DNA of 64,000 bases from Clostridia bacterium (GCA_017399265.1 JAFQDL010000008.1:1-64000), one strand, 5' to 3'; counted from the first letter of the stretch, positions 16,619 to 31,200 are shown. The notes: generated by a model not told the origin, from the letters alone. A program made the numbers and translations.

Positions 16619-16646
16619 AACACCGCTTTATTAAGCGGTGTTTTTT
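16619..16646 (+). terminator. Terminator of pheST
   Basis: AACACCGCTT pairs with AAGCGGTGTT around a 4-base loop and is followed by T. Confidence 0.85.
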
Positions 16647-16780
16647 GTTTCTGCATAGTTGGAATAAGTTGTGGTTTTGGGGTGGTAATATAGGCAAAAT
16701 TGGTCAATCGACTGCTTTCAAGTACATAAATACACATAGATTTTCACATACTAATAAAAAAAATTATATTAGGAGCTAGT

Positions 16781-17587
16781 ATGAAAAAATCTCATCAAAT
16801 ATTCGTAATTACATCAGTTATTTTGCTATTTGTGGCTATTGCGTTGGTGGTTGTATTCTATAATGGGACAAAGATGTTAAATTCCCATTTTGTGAGAATT
16901 GAGGTCAATCCAAAGATAGAGTTTTTGTCGGGTGAAGATGGTAAGGTAGAGAGCGTCTTTGCGGTAAATGAAGAAGCGGAAGAATTGATAATAGGCGAAG
17001 AGTTTGTTGGGTTGTCGATGGAAGAAGCGGTGGAGAAATTTTTGGATTTGTGTCTGCAGGCCAATTATTTGGATTTTGAGAAAGATACCAATGCGATAGG
17101 TCTTTCTGTGTCTAGCGGTTTTACACAAGAATTTGAGGGGGATATGTATGGGGTTTGTAACAAATTTCTCATAGATAACGAAATCTTAGGTGTAATTGCA
17201 GAAAAAGATGTGGATTTGGCACTATTTAGAGAGAAAAAAGAGAAGAAAGTCTTTAGCGTGGAAAAGTTGGTATTGATTAATTCTATCTTAGAAAAAACTT
17301 CTGAGTATTCTTTCGATGATTTAAATGATATGAGTGAGAGTGATTTGATAGATGTTTTGGAAGACTTACACGAAGCAAATTCTCAAAAAGAATACACTAA
17401 AGAGCAGTTGGCTAATAAGAATAAACTAATAGATTTCAATAGAACAAGGCTTAATGAGCACAGAGCAAATATTACTAACCAGTCGCAAAGAGAGTTTGCA
17501 AGCAGATATGATAAATTTAAAAAATCTAAAACCAAAGAGTATGAGATGGGGTTTGAAGACAAGTATTTGCAGTATATTAAGTCTTAG
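16781..17587 (+). CDS. RsgI-like membrane protein lacking the anti-sigma domain
   Basis: A 268-residue protein: a short cytoplasmic start, one transmembrane segment (about 8-28), then an extracytoplasmic domain opening with RIEVNPKIEFL and VFAVNEEAEELI. This is the pattern of the conserved segment after the TM in RsgI-type anti-sigma factors, where the chain is autocleaved at an Asn-Pro bond; here that would be Asn43-Pro44. The usual cytoplasmic anti-sigma domain before the TM is absent (only about 7 residues). The rest is a helical, charged region (about 150-268). No sigma-I gene is adjacent. Function unknown. Confidence 0.55.
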   Translation: MKKSHQIFVITSVILLFVAIALVVVFYNGTKMLNSHFVRIEVNPKIEFLSGEDGKVESVFAVNEEAEELIIGEEFVGLSMEEAVEKFLDLCLQANYLDFEKDTNAIGLSVSSGFTQEFEGDMYGVCNKFLIDNEILGVIAEKDVDLALFREKKEKKVFSVEKLVLINSILEKTSEYSFDDLNDMSESDLIDVLEDLHEANSQKEYTKEQLANKNKLIDFNRTRLNEHRANITNQSQREFASRYDKFKKSKTKEYEMGFEDKYLQYIKS

Positions 17588-17621
17588 AAACTAATAAATA
17601 CTTAAAGTCCTGATTATTTAC

Positions 17622-17650
17622 TTGACAAATTTTCCATTATTAAGTATTAT
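17622..17650 (+). promoter_or_regulatory. Promoter of paralog 4 (secreted family)
   Basis: TTGACA at 17622-17627 and TATTAT at 17645-17650, spacer 17. Confidence 0.6.
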
Positions 17651-17682
17651 TGCTAAAGATAAAGTAAATATTAAGGATAATC

Positions 17683-18372
17683 ATGGATAAAAACAAAAAA
17701 GTTACAATTAGTTTAATAGCGATAATGTCTTTGGTTGTAATTGCTCTGGGTTTGGCAGTTGGGTTAGTCTTGGTTGCAAATCAGGCTAGAATGGCTACAA
17801 ATGTTACAGTTAGTTACAAGGCAAACGGTGTAAGGTGTGATGTGTCTGCAGATTATGTTATAGAGACATATTCTACTGATGGCTCTGTAGAGCAAAGTTC
17901 TGCTAAAGGGAAAATGTTCAAAGCATACACCGACGAAGAAGGTATAGAGGTGTTGGATACATCAGTCACAACTCTAGAGTTGGGTACTAGACAAGGTGTA
18001 GCTATGCAAATGTTAGAGTCTGGTGTGTTGCAACCAGTGGGCGAGATAACTCTACCATTTGTAGATCCTACAGAGAATTTGTCTTCGCAAGTGACATTTA
18101 ACTTTCATTTTACCAATCCAGAGGGTTCAGGAAAGGTGTTGAATATTATTGGCTCTACTCCTGCTATTCCAACTAATGACAATGGGGACGAACTACTAAA
18201 TGTCTATTATGTATTGTCTACTCAACCAAACAATCTGTTGACATCTTTTCCTATAATTACATTAAATGATGGTGCGTCTGTTACGCTATCTATTATATAT
18301 TCAATGACTACCCAAGTAGAAGATTTTACAATGCAAGGTAATTTTGCATTTGAGATTACCGAGGTGGAGTAA
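17683..18372 (+). CDS. Membrane-anchored secreted protein, paralog 4 (possibly TasA-like)
   Basis: A 229-residue distant member of the 3678/4533/5459 family, placed 12 kb away. It keeps the leader (hydrophobic segment about 8-32, GLAVGLVLVANQ), the ATNVTVSYKANGV box and the conserved Cys (here Cys52), plus a VLQPVGE box and FNFHFTNPEG strand. Promoter and ribosome site are not copies of the paralog 1/2 block, so this copy separated earlier. Role in the envelope or a fibre is inferred. Confidence 0.55.
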   Translation: MDKNKKVTISLIAIMSLVVIALGLAVGLVLVANQARMATNVTVSYKANGVRCDVSADYVIETYSTDGSVEQSSAKGKMFKAYTDEEGIEVLDTSVTTLELGTRQGVAMQMLESGVLQPVGEITLPFVDPTENLSSQVTFNFHFTNPEGSGKVLNIIGSTPAIPTNDNGDELLNVYYVLSTQPNNLLTSFPIITLNDGASVTLSIIYSMTTQVEDFTMQGNFAFEITEVE

Positions 18373-18375
18373 GAT

Positions 18376-18404
18376 AAAAAAAGACCTATGTTTAGGTCTT
18401 TTTC
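18376..18404. terminator. Bidirectional terminator between paralog 4 and trmL
   Basis: AAGACCTA (18381-18388) pairs with TAGGTCTT (18393-18400), flanked by A on the left and T on the right, so it works for both convergent genes. The same stem recurs at 52222-52247. Confidence 0.8.
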
Positions 18405-18420
18405 TTTTGTTTGAATATGT

Positions 18421-18915
18421 CTATACTTCTGGTCTGCCGGTAAGTTCGCCTTTGTCTTGCAAGCCGACAAATGCGTGCTGCCTAAGGATTTCGTACGTAA
18501 CTATCGCAACAGAATTGGATAAGTTTAGGCTTCTGGCGCCTTCTATCATAGGTATCCTAATACAGTTGTCATAATGCTCTTTTAGGATAGTTTCTTTTAT
18601 GCCGTAACTTTCTTTTCCAAATACGATAAAGCAGTCTTTGGGATATTGGATATCTGCATACGTCTTTTTGGATTTGGTAGAGGCAAAATAAAAGGGGATA
18701 CCTTTGTTTTTTTCTAACAATTCGTCGAATGTATCCAGTACTTCTACTTGGCTTAGGTCAAAATAATCTAGTCCTGCACGTTTGTAATATTTATCGCTTA
18801 GTTCAAATCCAAGCGGCTTAATCATATATAGCTTGCTACCAGTTGCGGCACAAGTTCTGACGATGTTGCCGGCATTTTGTGGGATTTCTGGCTCTATTAA
18901 TACTATGTTTATCAT
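18421..18915 (-). CDS. trmL: tRNA (cytidine/uridine-34-2'-O)-methyltransferase TrmL
   Basis: A SPOUT-family methylase that adds a 2'-O-methyl group to the wobble base of tRNA-Leu species in characterised bacteria. The 164-residue length and motifs are typical: N-terminal LIEPEIPQNAGNIVRTCAATG, middle FGKESYGI, and the knotted SAM site IPMIEGARSLNLSNSVAI. It is convergent with the secreted-family gene and shares its terminator. Confidence 0.93.
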   Translation of the reverse strand: MINIVLIEPEIPQNAGNIVRTCAATGSKLYMIKPLGFELSDKYYKRAGLDYFDLSQVEVLDTFDELLEKNKGIPFYFASTKSKKTYADIQYPKDCFIVFGKESYGIKETILKEHYDNCIRIPMIEGARSLNLSNSVAIVTYEILRQHAFVGLQDKGELTGRPEV

Positions 18916-19255
18916 TGTGTGTTCCTTTTGTTTTTTTTAGATATTGTAGTTTAATTTTGTGTATTTTGCAAACTAATTTGGCAGGTTTTTTGTTGTTTTT
19001 TTGTGAATAACTTATCCACAATTTACGCGTTTGGTTTTGTATATTTTGCAAAAGTTTAAAAAAGTGCTAAAAGTAGCCTTTTTTTATTGCAAAAAATACA
19101 TTTTGCAGAATAATTATCCTTTATATATTTATACTAAATATATAAAAAATAAATATATATATTATTTATTTTGTCGGTTTTTGTAAGTGTGCTAAAATGT
19201 TATAGTAAAGATTTTTGGGTTTATCTAAACTCAAATAATATCTGGTAGGTGAAAA

Positions 19256-22200
19256 ATGAAAACATGGATAAAAATATTGATAGCAATGTTATTAATTGCG
19301 GTAACAGGTCTTTCAGCTGGACTTGTTATATCTTGTAATGCAAAGAGGAAGGGCAGAGAAGATGTAGAAGAGATACAGATTGCGCCTGTTGGTACAGAAC
19401 TGACGCAAGTGACTGACTCTGACTATTTGCGGCCAACCTATGTACTGGATTTGAATAAGAACAATTCATTTAGTATAGAGTATGTAATGGCTCCTACAGA
19501 TTTGAAAGAGTACTACATGTACATCAGTCTAAGTAATGACAAAGTGGCTATCACGTCGGGGAATTATTTCGAGACATCTCAAACAGGTGTAGTAGAATTT
19601 GGCGTGCGTCCTAATATTGAGCTTACTGGAAGTGATACAGTTACTATTACATTCTCTGTTATGAATAAGAAATCTGGCGGAGATGCGATTGTAAAATCTG
19701 CAATAGATGTAGTACTTACTAAGCCGTCAAGTTTACAGGTTCCACAAAATATTAGATATGATGGAAGTAAGATAGTTTGGGACAAGGTAGAAAAAGATAT
19801 AGAGGGTAACTATATTGCAAGTGAGAGTGTAAAGTATGCTGTAGAGTTGATTTATGAGATTGGTGACCAAAATAAAATTCATACATGTGTCACTGATGCA
19901 GGGGTGACGTATTATGATGGTGTGGATTTTACAGCAGGGGTGGTAAATAGTGTAACTGTAACTGCTCTTGGAGATGGTACACATACTAGCAATTCTGGCA
20001 TTAGTGAAGAGTACAAGTTCTATATCCTAAAGACACCAAAGCTTTCATTTACAAACAATAGATTTTCTGTGACAGAAGTTGATGACAAGGCCGCGGCTAA
20101 TGTAATGGTGAGAGAGAATATCTTGCAAAACGGCTCAGTCAATAAAATAAATTCATTTAATCCTACCATTATCACATTGAATGCAATGTCAGAAGGATTG
20201 AAAGAATATACTATTCATGTATTATCTACTATGGTTGCTGACGAAAATACTTTTGAGATAAGAGATAATAATAATGATTTGAACATGTATCACGATGAAG
20301 AAAACAATATTTATTATTTCGATAGTGTTAGGAGTGAAAAAGTTACGGTAAAATATTTAACTGCTCCTAATATACAACTAACTAACGAAGATACTATGAC
20401 ATTTGCTAACGAGTGCGATGGCATTACATCGTTTGGATTGTCTAAGATTTATTGGGAAAATACAATAGATAATGCATTGATGACTCAAGCAAAGTACTCT
20501 GTAACTATTGATGGATTAGATAATCCATATTTAGTTTCACCAAATACACCATACCTAGTTCTTAATCCAAATGAGTTAGGTGGTGCTACTGGTAGAAAGA
20601 ATACATATTCTATAACAATTAACACTATTGACACAAGGGCAGGCCGAGACAAAAGTGTTGAAGGTGACCAAATAGTTGATGGTTTGCTACTAGTTAATAC
20701 AAATAGCAATCAAAAATTAATGGTTGATCAATATTTACCAGCTAGTGTGGATAATATTGTTGCAGATGCAGTGGATAGCAACGGAGTGTTGCATTATACT
20801 GTGCCAAAGACATCTGATGGTAAGAGATATTACGAAAAGATGGACTTTGTGTTTGTGTCGGGAGCGGATAAATACCAAGTTGCATTAGATGTGTCACAAA
20901 TAAATCAAGGTGAAATCAACTTGCTAGATGTTATTCAAGAAGATGGGGATTATGATCTATATATTGGATTAAAGGGTAATAGCAAATCTTTGAATTGCCC
21001 ACTAGCGATAGATAATAGCTTTGTGTATGTAAAAGAAAATGTATATCAGACTATAGGCGGGGTAAAGAACCTAAAAATAGATAAAGATGGCAAGGTCACT
21101 TTCGAACCTGTATCAGAATTGACTAACAATTATCAGATCACAATAGACTTAGGAAATAATGAGACATATACATTTACTCAAAGTGAAAAAACATTTAATA
21201 TAATTGACAAATTAAATAACGACTATGATGGCAGATACGATAGCTTAGAAGCAGACAAAACGTACAAGATCACTGTTTTGACGAAATCAAATACAAATGG
21301 TTGTTTTGGTGCTAAGGAAGATATATCTTTCAAGAAATTTGCTGCGCCTACTGCATATGCTAATGGTAACTATATCGCATATGATAGAGCGACTGGCAAA
21401 ATCTCTTGGAATGGCCCAACTGAAGAATTCTATTTGGTTGCATCTGATGTGATAAGTGATGGAAGTGAATTAGTTGGCTCTAATAGTTATAGTATAGACG
21501 GAACCGAACTTGCTGCAGGCAAACATACATTTAAAATCAACGTTGCTGGTAGGGCAGAAGATGGAGAAATAGCAATTCTACGTTCTGACTTAGTAGAAGG
21601 ATATGTGGAGAAATTAGCCACACCAGTTGTTACTAAAGTAGTAGATGGAAAACTTTATTGGGAAGACGAAGATCTAGAATATATCATTTGTGTTTATTCT
21701 GGTGACACTCTTGCTACAACCATGCCTCATGATAGAGATATAAGTGCAGATACAGTAGTTGATTTGAATACAATTACAGGTGGCAACAAAGTCTCTATCA
21801 AAGCATACAAAGATGGATATATAGATAGTGACGAGTGTGATAAGTTCGCTTTTGAAAAAATCTCACAGCCAGAATTTAAAGTGAGTGAGGGTGAAGAATA
21901 TATTCTTGTAGCAAACGATGACAAAGCTACAACATTGGTATTGAATGGTTTGGAGTATGAATTAAATACTCTAGAAGAAACTATAGTAGCAGATGTTAAA
22001 TACAAGCAAATACCAATTGCAGATTTAACAGAAAATGGTTCTACTGGGTTAAAAGCAGCAGGTCTATATACATTCAAAGGTTATTTTGTAAATAATGCGG
22101 AGATTGTATCTAGTCCAGCATATCTAAAGAGCAGTGTTACTACATATAGTATTCGTAGATTAGCAGATACTACCTTAGTAGTAAATGGTGCAAGTGTTAC

Positions 22201-25200
22201 ATTAAATCAAACTAATGATTTTAGTAAGATCAGTATAGAGATAGTAAACAATTCTAATGTAGTATACGAGAATTCAGCTATCACAAGCAATTCATTTACA
22301 ATCCAAGAAAGTGATTTTTCTAGTAATGAAGCAGGAGAGTACACTGCAACAATTACAACTACAGGTGATGTCAATGCAAGTATTCCTACATTGAGTCCTA
22401 TTAATTCTAACGAAGTGAAATTTGTTAAATTATCTCCTACATCATTGGGTATAACTACCGAGAATGGTGTGCACAAGATAAAAATAAACAATGCAAACGA
22501 AGATTATGGATACATACTATATAGAAGAAATGCGGATGGTGTGACATATAATGTCGTTGAGTCAAGCAAGTATACTATAGCCAACAATGTTATCACTCTA
22601 AAAGAAACAGTACATAATGTATACTACTCTGTTGCATTAAAACAAACCGGTTGTCTAAATAGTGATATTAGTAGTAACGAAATTAATATCAAATACAGCG
22701 ATTTTAATGGCAGTAAGTTAGTATTTAGCGAAGAGAATACTGTATCATTTGCAAAGAGTAGTGATGCTAGTAGTTATATTATTGATATTAAGAATGATCA
22801 AGACGTAGTAGGAACTTATGTAATTACAGGTAACGACGTTAATATATCTACTGCAGATTATACCGAGAATGGAACAATTTCTGCTACAACTCCAAGTGTT
22901 TGTGGGGTAAGTGCAGATGAGGGTAATTATTATATAGATTTGACTTATTTATATGACAACAAGGATATCATAGAGAAAGATAAATCTTATAAATTAGTTA
23001 TCACGTTTGTAGGCGACACAGATAATAGTACATATGCTGTAAACAATACAGGTAGCCATGACTTAGATTTCCATTATATAGATATGGTAGGAACATCAAG
23101 GATTGATGATGTATTTATAATAGATATTACAAAACTTGTATCCAAAGGCTATACAGATATAGATGTGGTTGTGACTACAAGTGGTAGCTTCAAAGAGATT
23201 GGAGTAGAAGATTACAAGCGAATTGCTTATTATACAATTGATTTAGAAGATAATGAGCTTTGGAATGATGCATTTGGACAAGCTGAAAGTTATAAAAAAG
23301 AATTGTATTATGATAGCGAACTTGTAGATGATTATTGGCCTGACGTTCTTCAATTCCACAAAAAGACTATTGGGGGCAATCCTTGTCTAATTATAGATGG
23401 TCTACTTGATGATAGTGATATATATTCTCACAATTATGGTCAATTAAAAACTTCGATAGAGTATCATGCTAATGCAGAAGGTGAGCTTGGCTTGGTTACT
23501 ACTACTGAAAAACATGAGGACTTTATCAAAATGGAGACTTTTGGTAAAGACGGCTCTAGTTACTACTTGCCAGATGGAGTTTATAGTACAAGTAATCGAG
23601 GTGTATGGCAAATTAATGATCCAGAAACCCTATATATGGATGATGGTGAATTAAAGGCGGAAAACTTATTCGAAGATTTTACATACATTGTATATCTAGA
23701 AGACGTGAATGGTAATAAAATAGAGGAGATATCTGACGAGGACTTTAGGGAATGTAAATTCTTTGATGGTTTGCCTGCTGGCTTATATACAATGTATATC
23801 CAAAAGTCTAAGACAGGTGCGTTGATTTCTGAAGTGTTTGAGTTAGAGTTTATTAAGCCAAATGCGTTGACTAATGTGACTAGTGCTCTAACGTATGACA
23901 ATACATATGCTCTAACTAATTATTCATTTACGTGGATATCTACTAATCAGACTTATGAAAATATAATAACATACTTAGTAACCCTTACAGATGGTGAGAC
24001 GACTAAGGAATTAAGTATTCCAGGAGCCCTATCATCTAGTATAACAACCATAGATGGAGTAACATACTATGTTACATACGATGCTACGCAATCTACATAC
24101 TTGCTAAATATATCCGCAGATAGCAATTTCCGTATCTCGAAAGTTAGCGTGTCTATACTTGGTGAAAGTGTAGATAATTGCGAAAGGTATAGCGATTCTG
24201 GAAACCCTACTACTAATGTTTTACGTAATACTTCTAGTGTGTCTACAGATATTACTCATATAAATAAACCTGCAAGGGATAGTATCAAGGTTACAGAGGA
24301 AGGTCTGTTAGAGATAACTAAAGATGCCAATGCTACAGAAATGAGTTATATGGTTTATCCATGTTATAGTAATGGAATTGTTAAAGGGGAGTGTATAATT
24401 AACCAAACGCTATATGAAACTACTTCATTTAACTATGAGAATAGTGAAGAATTGGATTCTGGGTATTATCTAGTAGTAATTAGATATATCGGAAATGAAA
24501 CAGACGTTGTAACAAGCGCGGAGTCCTCTAAAGTAATAGAGAAATTAGATCAAGTATCTGCTGGCGTGGTAGAAGGCAAACTAACTATCACAGATTTTGA
24601 TGATAAATATATTTATCGTTACATGGAAGAGGGTGGTAGTGCTTATGAGACAGTAAACTCAGATGGCGTTATACCATCAGATGCATGGGCTGATGGCAAC
24701 AAAGGTGTTACCCTATATAGATTGCTAAAAGAAGCAAACGATAATGGAGAATATGCATTGCGTTCTACTCTTAATAATATGTCTTTCTACAAGTCAAAGG
24801 TTGTAACAAAAGGATTGACTGACGGCAAAGAATTATGGCTAGACAAAGATGATAGCGGTAATGACGTAATAAATCTAAAGTTTGTCTCCGACAACGTAGA
24901 TGGTAATGTAGATAGAGTAGGGCAATATATAATCTATCTAAATGGCAAGAAATATGCTTCCTTCTCTCCAACAGAGCCTGCATTAACTATTCAAGGTGTG
25001 GCTGTTTGCGCTGATTCGATAGAGAGAAGCCTAGAAGATAACCAATATGTATATACAGTGACTATTCCAAATAATATTTTGCAAAGTTTACTAGAAGACG
25101 AAGTAAATGTAGAGTATAGAAGAGTAGAGAAGGGTGTTATTTATCTGGATTTTACTATACAGATTGCTGGAGATGACAAATATATAGAGAATTTAGAGGA

Positions 25201-28200
25201 TAGTAAAGTATTCACCATTGGAAGAATTGAAGCTATCAAATATGGTACTAATGCAGGCGATGTAAAGATGTTTAAGTTGCAAGATGATATGTTTATTTAT
25301 GCATATTCCAATACTTTGCAAGATATTCGCTTGACCTTCTTGAGTGGAGATACTCCAAAATATATCTATACAGTTCCTGCAGATAGTCTTAGTGCTACTG
25401 GATATGAGGACGAATTGGCATATGTGGCACAAATAGACTTTACAAAAGTAAAAGTAGCAGAAGTTACAATAGGTGCTGATAATACTATTACTCCAACTGG
25501 AGATTATGTGATTTTACCAGCGGGTCAATACAAGATGGAGTTGTGCTATGTATCAAATTCTGACAATATTCTAGATAGTCTATCTTTGAAATTTACAGAC
25601 ATCAACAAGGCTCAATCGGTAGATTATAATTCTATCAAGGCAAATGGTACTAATATTATATGGCAAGGTCTTGGTAATCCAGATGACGAAAACGCTTATT
25701 ATTATACCTTTGTTGGTAATATTAGCGACAAGGGTGGAGAGGATTATGTAAATAGTATCATAAATACTACTGCCTATGAGTCTGGTAAATATGAGTTTAG
25801 TATTACTTCTCACAAGCCATCTTGGTTAAAGAGCGATGCTACTAAAACTTATTCTTTCCAAAAATTGCATAAGACTAACGAAATTACTGCTAATTTTGTT
25901 AAGTTAGATACTGAGTATTATATTGAGGCTAAGTTTAAGACTAATGCCAACAATACATTGATAGATGGTGACAAACAATATGATTTGGCTAGGGCTTATA
26001 ATATAGAAATCAATCAAGTTACAAGCAAAGAAGATGGTGGAAAACAAAATAATGTTATGTCTTACACCATTCCTAGTCATTTAGACTATACTTCACCTCA
26101 GTCTATCAATTCTACTGGAGGCGCTAATCCTATAAAAGTTACAAGAGCCTATAACGGAGCAGAGCTTAATAACTTTACTTATACAATATACATTCCTATC
26201 CAAATCACTAGCGCGATGATGGAGGTGGATAGCAACTTTGCATTCCTTAGTGATTCCTTAGTATCTATTAACGGAATGAATAATTCTGAAAGTATTACAA
26301 TATCTATCATTGACGTACTTGGCAGTGATGTTGTATTTGGTGATGGTAACGATGTCTACGAAGACGACAACTTGACACACCTAAGACACAAAACATCAGT
26401 AGCAGATAGTTGTTCAGTAACTTTAAATAAAACAATTAACTCATCAATATTTGATTTAACCAAAGGTGTTTTGACTATTAGTGGACTTGTCCCTGAGAAA
26501 AAAGAGAATGTAAGATTGTTCAGATATATTGAAAATAAACAGATCACGATAGGTGATGATACAATTGATAAAGAAATATTCGAAGAAATAACTACGTTAG
26601 GTGACAAATCTATTAATGAATTATTTGCTAACTTCAAATCATTCGGTGGGGTAAACTTGGTTGGTGCTGGTTCGTCTATGATGGAACTTGATGCTGGCAA
26701 ATACTTTATTACAGTGCAATACATTGACCAAGACGATATGTCTAATATTTATTCTAATATGACTCATACAATGTTCACAGTATCGCAAACTCCTAAGTTG
26801 TATACTAATAATGGTGAACTAAGTTGGGATAGTATAGGAGACAATGCTACATATTTATTAGCAAAGAGTGGTCACGATGATCTTGAGATTGCTGGTAGTA
26901 ACTTTACAAATGGTGACCCAGAGGTAGAAGTATATAATACAGATTGTGACGAGTCAGGTGAGTATACATATAGCATACGTGGTTATATAGAGGGCGAGGT
27001 CGCAAGTGCTATAAGTCCTACATTTACCGCCATCAAGCTAGATAATCCAACACTAACATTTAGCAATGTCAATGGCAGCTTAAAGCTTAGTTGGAATTTA
27101 ATAACTAATTCTACCGGATATGCTATAGCTGAACATACAGAAAGTGGTGTAGATGATTATACTACAGTAGAGCCAACAATAAATTATTTGATTATAAATG
27201 ATAGAAGAAAGGAAGAGATTTGCGATGTATTCTACTTTATATATGCACTAGGAGATACTTCCAAATCAGAAGACGGCGAAACTTACAAAGATTCTGGTTA
27301 TCTATCTAGCTTCTACAATCCTACAACTATAGATAGTCCTAACGAGATTAGTTTTACTTATATTACGAATACTATTGATGCGGATTCTATACGTCTAGAG
27401 AATGGCGCGTTTACATGGGATCATGCGGAGATAGCTGGCGCAGATGATTTGACCAAGTATTATAAGGTATATTTGTATTATATGGACAAAGATACAGAAA
27501 CTTATATAACATATACAACTACTACTCTTAATAACTACATACGTATCTCAGATATACCAGATGATAATATTCAAAAGGGTAACAATAATTACATTCATGT
27601 GTTTATAGAATTGGTTACTAATAGTAACGAATATGTAACGATTATGAGTAAGCTAGATTTTGCAAATCCTAATGATCCGGCTTTGTGCAACCTTGCGAAT
27701 AAAGAAGTATTTAAGCATAATCAAGACTCTGTGTACTTAAACCCTGCAATTGACAATGGCATGATAAGATACCAAATCGAGAAAGATGGCTATTTTAAAT
27801 CTTTTGCTGATAGCATGCATGAAAGTTTGAATAATAGATATGCAAGTGATCTTTACTTAAATGATTTAACCAACAATGTTCTAAAATCCTTCGTTACTCC
27901 TACTATTATAGTAGACGAGATGGCTACTAAATGCGTGCTTGGCACAGGAGTATTCGATACTTATTACTATCAGGTGGTAAATGGTACCGAGAGTATATAT
28001 ATCAAAAATACCGATACTGCGAATTTGGAAAATATTAAGATTATGGAACAAGACGCTGTATATGTATGTATACCTCTTCCAGAGAGTTATCTAGCCGGTA
28101 AATATACTATATCTCTAGCGTATGGTGGTGCTACAACACGTGTAGGTGGAGAGCCAACAGGTGAGGTGTTTATAACATCGTCAGTTCCATCAGATAAATT

Positions 28201-31200
28201 CGTTGGTTACAAGTTGCCAGAGGTATATAGTAAAGAAGTGAATGATAATATCCACAATTACAATGGCATCATGCAGTTTGGAGTATCTCAATCAAAAGAA
28301 GATACTACATATGTATCAAAGTACTTATTCACGTTTACTAAGACTTCGGATAGTACTATCCAACAATGTGAAATAACTATTGCAACTTCTCCTGATAAAT
28401 ATGACTCATCTATCCATCAAGGATATATTGGAGAAAACAATACCGCATACGTGGATCTATATGCGTTGTTTGTAGATCCTAGTAACTTTGTAGATGGTGC
28501 AGGATTTGCTGGTATCAAACTAGAGACAGATACCGACTACAATTTACACATCAGAGCTTTAGGTCGTAGTGTGGTGAATAGAGATACTGGAGCGGATTCA
28601 GAATTGCAATACTACAATTCCAGCAATTCGTCAGTATTTACCTCATTTAATATTATTGGAGCATTAAATGTGTATATCAAGGACGAGCAACTTGCTTGGG
28701 ACGGAGTGGTAAATGCTCAAGAATACAAAGTGTATTTAGAAAGAATATATGATACATATAATGGTGAGATTAGAGAAATTATTAATGAAGAAAACGAAGT
28801 AATAACAGTAGAAGAAATGTATACAGTATCTGCAAATGCAGAGAGCGAAACAATACATTACTTTACACAGTTTAGAAACAATGATAAATTACCTGCTGGT
28901 ATATACCTAGTGTATGTGGTGGCAGTAGGTAATGGAAATAATATATTCTCGTCTAGAAAGCTTGCAAGCATTGCAGTGGAGAAATTAGAAGCTGTAAAGG
29001 TAAGCGTGGAAGATGGTAGATATATGTGGACCAACCCAAGAGTGCATTTGAATAGCAATGAGATATTAGTAAGAGATGAGAATGGTAATGTATTAGGAAT
29101 AAATATAAAGGATAGTGATAGTAGATATAGCTATTATGATTATCATATTTCTGTACTAAAAGATGGCGGAGAGTTGCTATACAATACAGACTACGTTGGA
29201 CAAGATTTGTATAAATACGGAAGGTCTAACGAAATATATATGTATACTTACTTTGACTTGGCTCTATACACACAAGTAGCCATGAAAGGTGAGTATGAGT
29301 TAGATACTAACAAAATCAATGTGTACACCAATACTTCAGATGAGATTAGTGCAGATAGGTTCAAAGGGGAAAAGATATTCTTGCTTCCTAGCGACGATGC
29401 TATATTTGTAGAAGATGATGCTGAGGTGAGTCTAGCGGACTCTAAATATTATCAAATAACCTCGGTTAGTGGTATAGAGGGCCTTAAGTTAGATACTAAC
29501 GGCAAGTTGACATTTGTAGACAAGGAGGGCTCGACTAGCAAATATACATTATATGCGTACAACAATTCAGATAATTTCGCAATTGGTGGAAATTATGAAG
29601 ATTATCTAAAATACTACTTTATGTCTGCGAATTTAGATCAAAGAGAAAATATCGATTTGTATAAGTTAGCTAAGTACAATGGCGATAGTCAATATTTCGA
29701 TCCATACAAAACAGATGCCACAGGTAAAAAGACTGCCAATAGATACTTGTTTGCAGTTCAAGCATTAGAAAGCGGGTTTTTAAGGAGTGCTCAGACTACA
29801 CCATTTGCGCTTCAATTCATATTGCAGCCATATCTAAACTTAAAACAAGAAGGCATCTCATGTACTTGGGATACTGATTGTGGTGCAAATAATATCGCTT
29901 CACAATTGACTATTACAGGTGCTATCAGTGTAGAGGGAGATGGTTTAGTCGATGGTGATAAAGACGTGAATTTGCCAACTATATTCAATTATTCAGGTGG
30001 AGAGGACAGATCGTTTAACTTTATTGAAAAACAAAATATGTTTGCCAATCAAAACGAAAGTTCTGGCATTTTAGAAACAGTATCCTATACTCAAGACGTT
30101 GACAAAGGTTCATATGTTATTAATTATAAGACTGGCGGAACGTATGATATATCAGTTAAGTTTATGGGCCATAATGGAGAATTGCGTGAGATTGAGAATA
30201 CTACATTTGTTGTATCGTCATTGCCATCAGAAATAGAAGGTTTGCATGCACTAGTTAATCCAGGAAGACCTATCAATCCAGTGCAATCACCTGATCCTTT
30301 GATAGTAAATGGTCTTCCTACAGAGACTACTAGACATAACAACTATATCTATATCCCTTATCAAGATATATATGACAAAGACGGATCAGACGCAGACAAT
30401 AAGAATTATGATCTAGATCTACATTTGATAAAAGTGATTAAAAGTATAGATCCGGATACAGAAGAAGAAAAAGTAGAAGAAGTGTATGATGGTATCAAAT
30501 ACACATACAATATCCGTGTTAACGGCGAAACCCCTTATGTAAAGATTACTGACTTTAACAACAAAACGGGTGAAAGCGTATATGACGAGACTTCTGAAGC
30601 TAATAGTAGATATGTAAGCTATGTTTCTAAGGTAGTTGGTGTCGATGGATATTATATCTCTCTAGATTGGGTATTAGCAGATTTGGCAGCAGAGAATACT
30701 GGCAAGTATATACTAAAAGTTCATGCTAGATCCGTTGCTAATGATGCAAATTATTTGGATACCGACAAGGGCTTTAATGTATCTATTTACGAAAAACTTG
30801 TAGACGACAATCCAGTTACTACTGATGTAAACGAAAGTAATTATCTAAAAATTACTCTTCCAGATACACCACAAGCATCATATGACAAGGGTATAATTTC
30901 TTGGGAGTCTTCAGATACCTTGCGTACAGAAATAGCAGTGGCTTATAAAGTGTCAGATGGCACAACTGAATACGTTCCAAATTATGCTAATATTTATACA
31001 AGTTATAAGTATTATAACGGTAAATGGCATCTTTACGACCATGAGACTAAAGAGTACAAAGAATTAGTAGATGGTCATGAAGTTATTAGGACATTGCTTG
31101 ATATTAGTGAAGGCGATTATTATAATGCAGATGGTTCATGTAAGTTCTTTGAAAATGGTACGACTTATCGTGTAGATGTGGTAGATACTGCAGTAGGAAT

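Noticed and set aside
19012..19020. Perfect DnaA box TTATCCACA in the trmL-19256 gap
   Set aside because: It is a single copy with no cluster, dnaA or oriC neighbours; one match is expected by chance in an AT-rich genome.
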